From positions 26,324,646 through 26,388,645 of the forward strand of contig CM040743.1 in the NCBI GenBank assembly GCA_022829145.1: a stretch of 64,000 nt of DNA. The letters are read 5' to 3'. Below are positions 62,260 through 64,000 of this stretch, one piece after another (positions within the stretch are counted from its first letter, which is position 1; every line of letters starts with the position of its first letter). This DNA comes from Albula goreensis. Its lineage: Eukaryota; Chordata; Actinopteri; Albuliformes; Albulidae. The notes under the pieces were generated by a model. That model did no database searches. It was not told where the DNA came from and worked only from the letters and a program-made list of their open reading frames with translations. A program made the position numbers and the translations under genes.

Positions 62260-63862
62260 TTTATTGTTATTTACACATCACCATTACACTGTAATCTGGG
62301 GAGGGGGGTCTTCCCATTCTTAGCCACGCAATGAAGACAAGAACCCTGCTGTGGAAGACCAGAAGAGGCCATTGCTACAGAGAAACCATATTTACAACTT
62401 TATATTCCCCACTGCTCTAACAAAGTTACACTGCAAGACAGACATGGAGAAAAGAGCTTGTATTGGTTATGTCCACTTAACTCACAGCATCAGTAGTTTT
62501 CCCCCTTTTGTAATACAGAGCATCACACATGCCCCTTAAAATCTTGTAGCAGCAGATGTTCAATAAACAATCAGCATCTTTAATATGATCTAAATTGAGT
62601 TTTCTGGACAGCTACCACTGACTGAGCCAAACAGGCCAAGTTCATTTGTATCAGCTATACACTGTATGTCATTTGTAACCTAACTGCATTAGTGACACTC
62701 TGACTAGGTTACAATCTACCAGCACATAGCTGGTGAAAATGAACCCTGGACATAATTTATACTATCTAGATTAAAGTGCTATTAGCAGCAATCCACCAAT
62801 CCACACTTTATATCTTGAATTTATATAAGAACATATCTATTTAAACAATTTACATGATAATATACATTTTGTATTTGTAATAGCTGAAATATCAGCACAA
62901 AAATGTCACACATAACAGCCAAATATATTTGTATAATTAATTATAATTAGTAATATATAGTATATATAAATATATAATTGTCATGTTATCATGTAGAACA
63001 ATAACTCACATTTTAGTTTTTTCAAACCAGAGAAAAGCTTTGTGGTTCACTCCAAGGGCAACAGAGGAAAGAACGCCCACCTGTAGTATGAGATCACATG
63101 ACAGTAATTTTGCGTATTACTCAACAAATCTATTGCAACACATTACTGCCTACGAAGAATACATAGAGCTTTCTGACCTCAGCATGGTCAGTGTAAGCTC
63201 GATTCACACATACATCCAGTAAACAGAACATTACGGTTAGGGGTACTCTGCTTTTAGCTATTGTGCTTAAGAGACAAAAATGTGCTGATAGGTGAACAAC
63301 ACATCTATAATACAAAACATTACACGTGGCTACAGAATGATCTATTTCTGCATAAGCCACCCTCTTTACTGTAATATACACTGTTAAACACCCTATCGAT
63401 TTCCTGTTGTGGTATATCACATTGTAGAATCTTGTTTCATTCCAATGCCAGCATTAAAAGCTTTTCTTTTCAAATTCCTATTCTGTGATAGAATTGTACG
63501 TTGTTGTTTGGGATCTGGTTAATAGTTACTGCTCAGCATTACCCAGGCAGTGTTGTGTGTGGGTTTCCAAAGAATGTGTTCTGTATCTTTGTGGGGTAGT
63601 AAGAGTTCTCTTCCTGGCTGTTGTCAGCTCAGTCTGAAGAGTGAATGAACCAAAGGGCTTGCCATTCCCCACGCTTTTCTCTCTCCACAGTTCCTCAGTC
63701 AAGCCACACACAGCTTTGATAAAATACACAAACAGTTGTTTCACAAACAAAAGCTCTGTATTGGACGCAGTGGTAACAGACAGTTGGCATAGTCAAATTC
63801 TGCTTTCGTAGCAGGCTTCCTGGGAGCCAAAGTCAAGTCTTTGTGATGTTTGTGGGGGTGTG
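62260..63862 (-). terminator. Probable 3' UTR of the oxr1-like gene
   Basis: After the stop codon at 63865-63863 (minus) there is no coding frame. A minus-strand AATAAA (TTTATT at 62260-62265 on the plus strand) is a possible polyadenylation signal. Other weaker signals closer to the stop are not excluded. Confidence 0.4.
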
Positions 63863-64000
63863 CTATTCAAACGACCAGATCTCAATGTCCTGTACAAAAA
63901 AGTCCTCCTTTTTTGAGAGCATGGGATTCCCGAAGGTTTTGCATGAATGGCTTCGGCCATGATACAGATCTCCATCCAGCCAGAGACCAAATTCACCCCT
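63863..64000 (-). CDS. oxr1: C-terminal end of a TLDc-domain protein, OXR1-like (runs off the window)
   Basis: The last 45 codons on the minus strand read GEFGLWLDGDLYHGRSHSCK, then TFGNPMLSKKEDFFVQDIEI and WSFE before a TAG stop. This is the C-terminal strand set of the TLDc domain, with the conserved WLDGDL, GxSxxCxTFGN and SKKEDF...IEIW motifs. These residues are closest to OXR1. NCOA7 and TLDC2 have the same fold but usually differ at HSCKTFGN. OXR1 proteins protect cells from oxidative damage and bind the V-ATPase through the TLDc domain. Only the terminal part lies here. The exon start and all upstream exons are beyond the window edge. Confidence 0.8.
   Translation of the reverse strand, partial: RGEFGLWLDGDLYHGRSHSCKTFGNPMLSKKEDFFVQDIEIWSFE

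Overview
The window looks like nuclear DNA of a ray-finned fish, most likely a teleost. It is AT-rich, has split genes with GT-AG introns and long CA/TA microsatellites, and carries repeat families typical of fish (DIRS-like tyrosine-recombinase elements, Ty3/gypsy, Harbinger, hAT and pogo-like MITEs, and tRNA-derived SINEs with the common CGCTTTGGATAAA-type tail). No species can be named. There is no sign of bacterial operons, CRISPR arrays or plasmid features.

Layout. 1-12.9 kb is mostly repeat: a decayed DIRS-like copy (3.2-5.1 kb), two broken members of a coiled-coil family built from a 14-residue repeat (6.2-6.6 and 9.0-9.4 kb), and a gypsy LTR next to an oppositely oriented gypsy pol remnant (10.4-12.0 kb). 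13.1-16.7 kb has minus-strand exons of an unrecognised protein. 18.8-31.2 kb is the best-supported gene: rnf144b, an RBR E3 ubiquitin ligase, with a probable noncoding first exon near 18.9 kb and seven coding exons (23461-30689) that join into a 301-residue protein. 33.2-38 kb and 45.2-53.3 kb are dense in mobile elements. These include a 1-kb direct repeat present twice, two copies of the same internally deleted DIRS-like element, a 505-bp hAT-type MITE that splits an older coding exon, and a Harbinger remnant. 38.7-40.8 kb holds a minus-strand ARRDC3-like arrestin gene that is frameshifted and cut short. 42.27-43.76 kb is an unrecognised minus-strand gene whose acidic N-terminal exon exists in three tandem copies, all phase 0 to phase 0.

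55.7-61.6 kb is a complete non-classical MHC class I gene on the plus strand. It has an ISRE and a TATA-like promoter, a likely GC-AG first intron, alpha1, alpha2 and alpha3 exons, a transmembrane exon and an almost absent cytoplasmic tail. Most peptide-terminus anchor residues are not conserved. At the right edge (63863-64000, minus) lies the last part of a TLDc-domain protein closest to OXR1, tail-to-tail with the MHC gene.

The genes do not form one pathway: ubiquitin ligation (rnf144b), arrestin-type adaptor (decayed), antigen-presentation-like surface protein (MHC I) and oxidation resistance (oxr1-like). The most novel item is the triplicated-exon small protein at 42.3-43.8 kb. The next most interesting are the divergent MHC class I gene and the nested-repeat structures.
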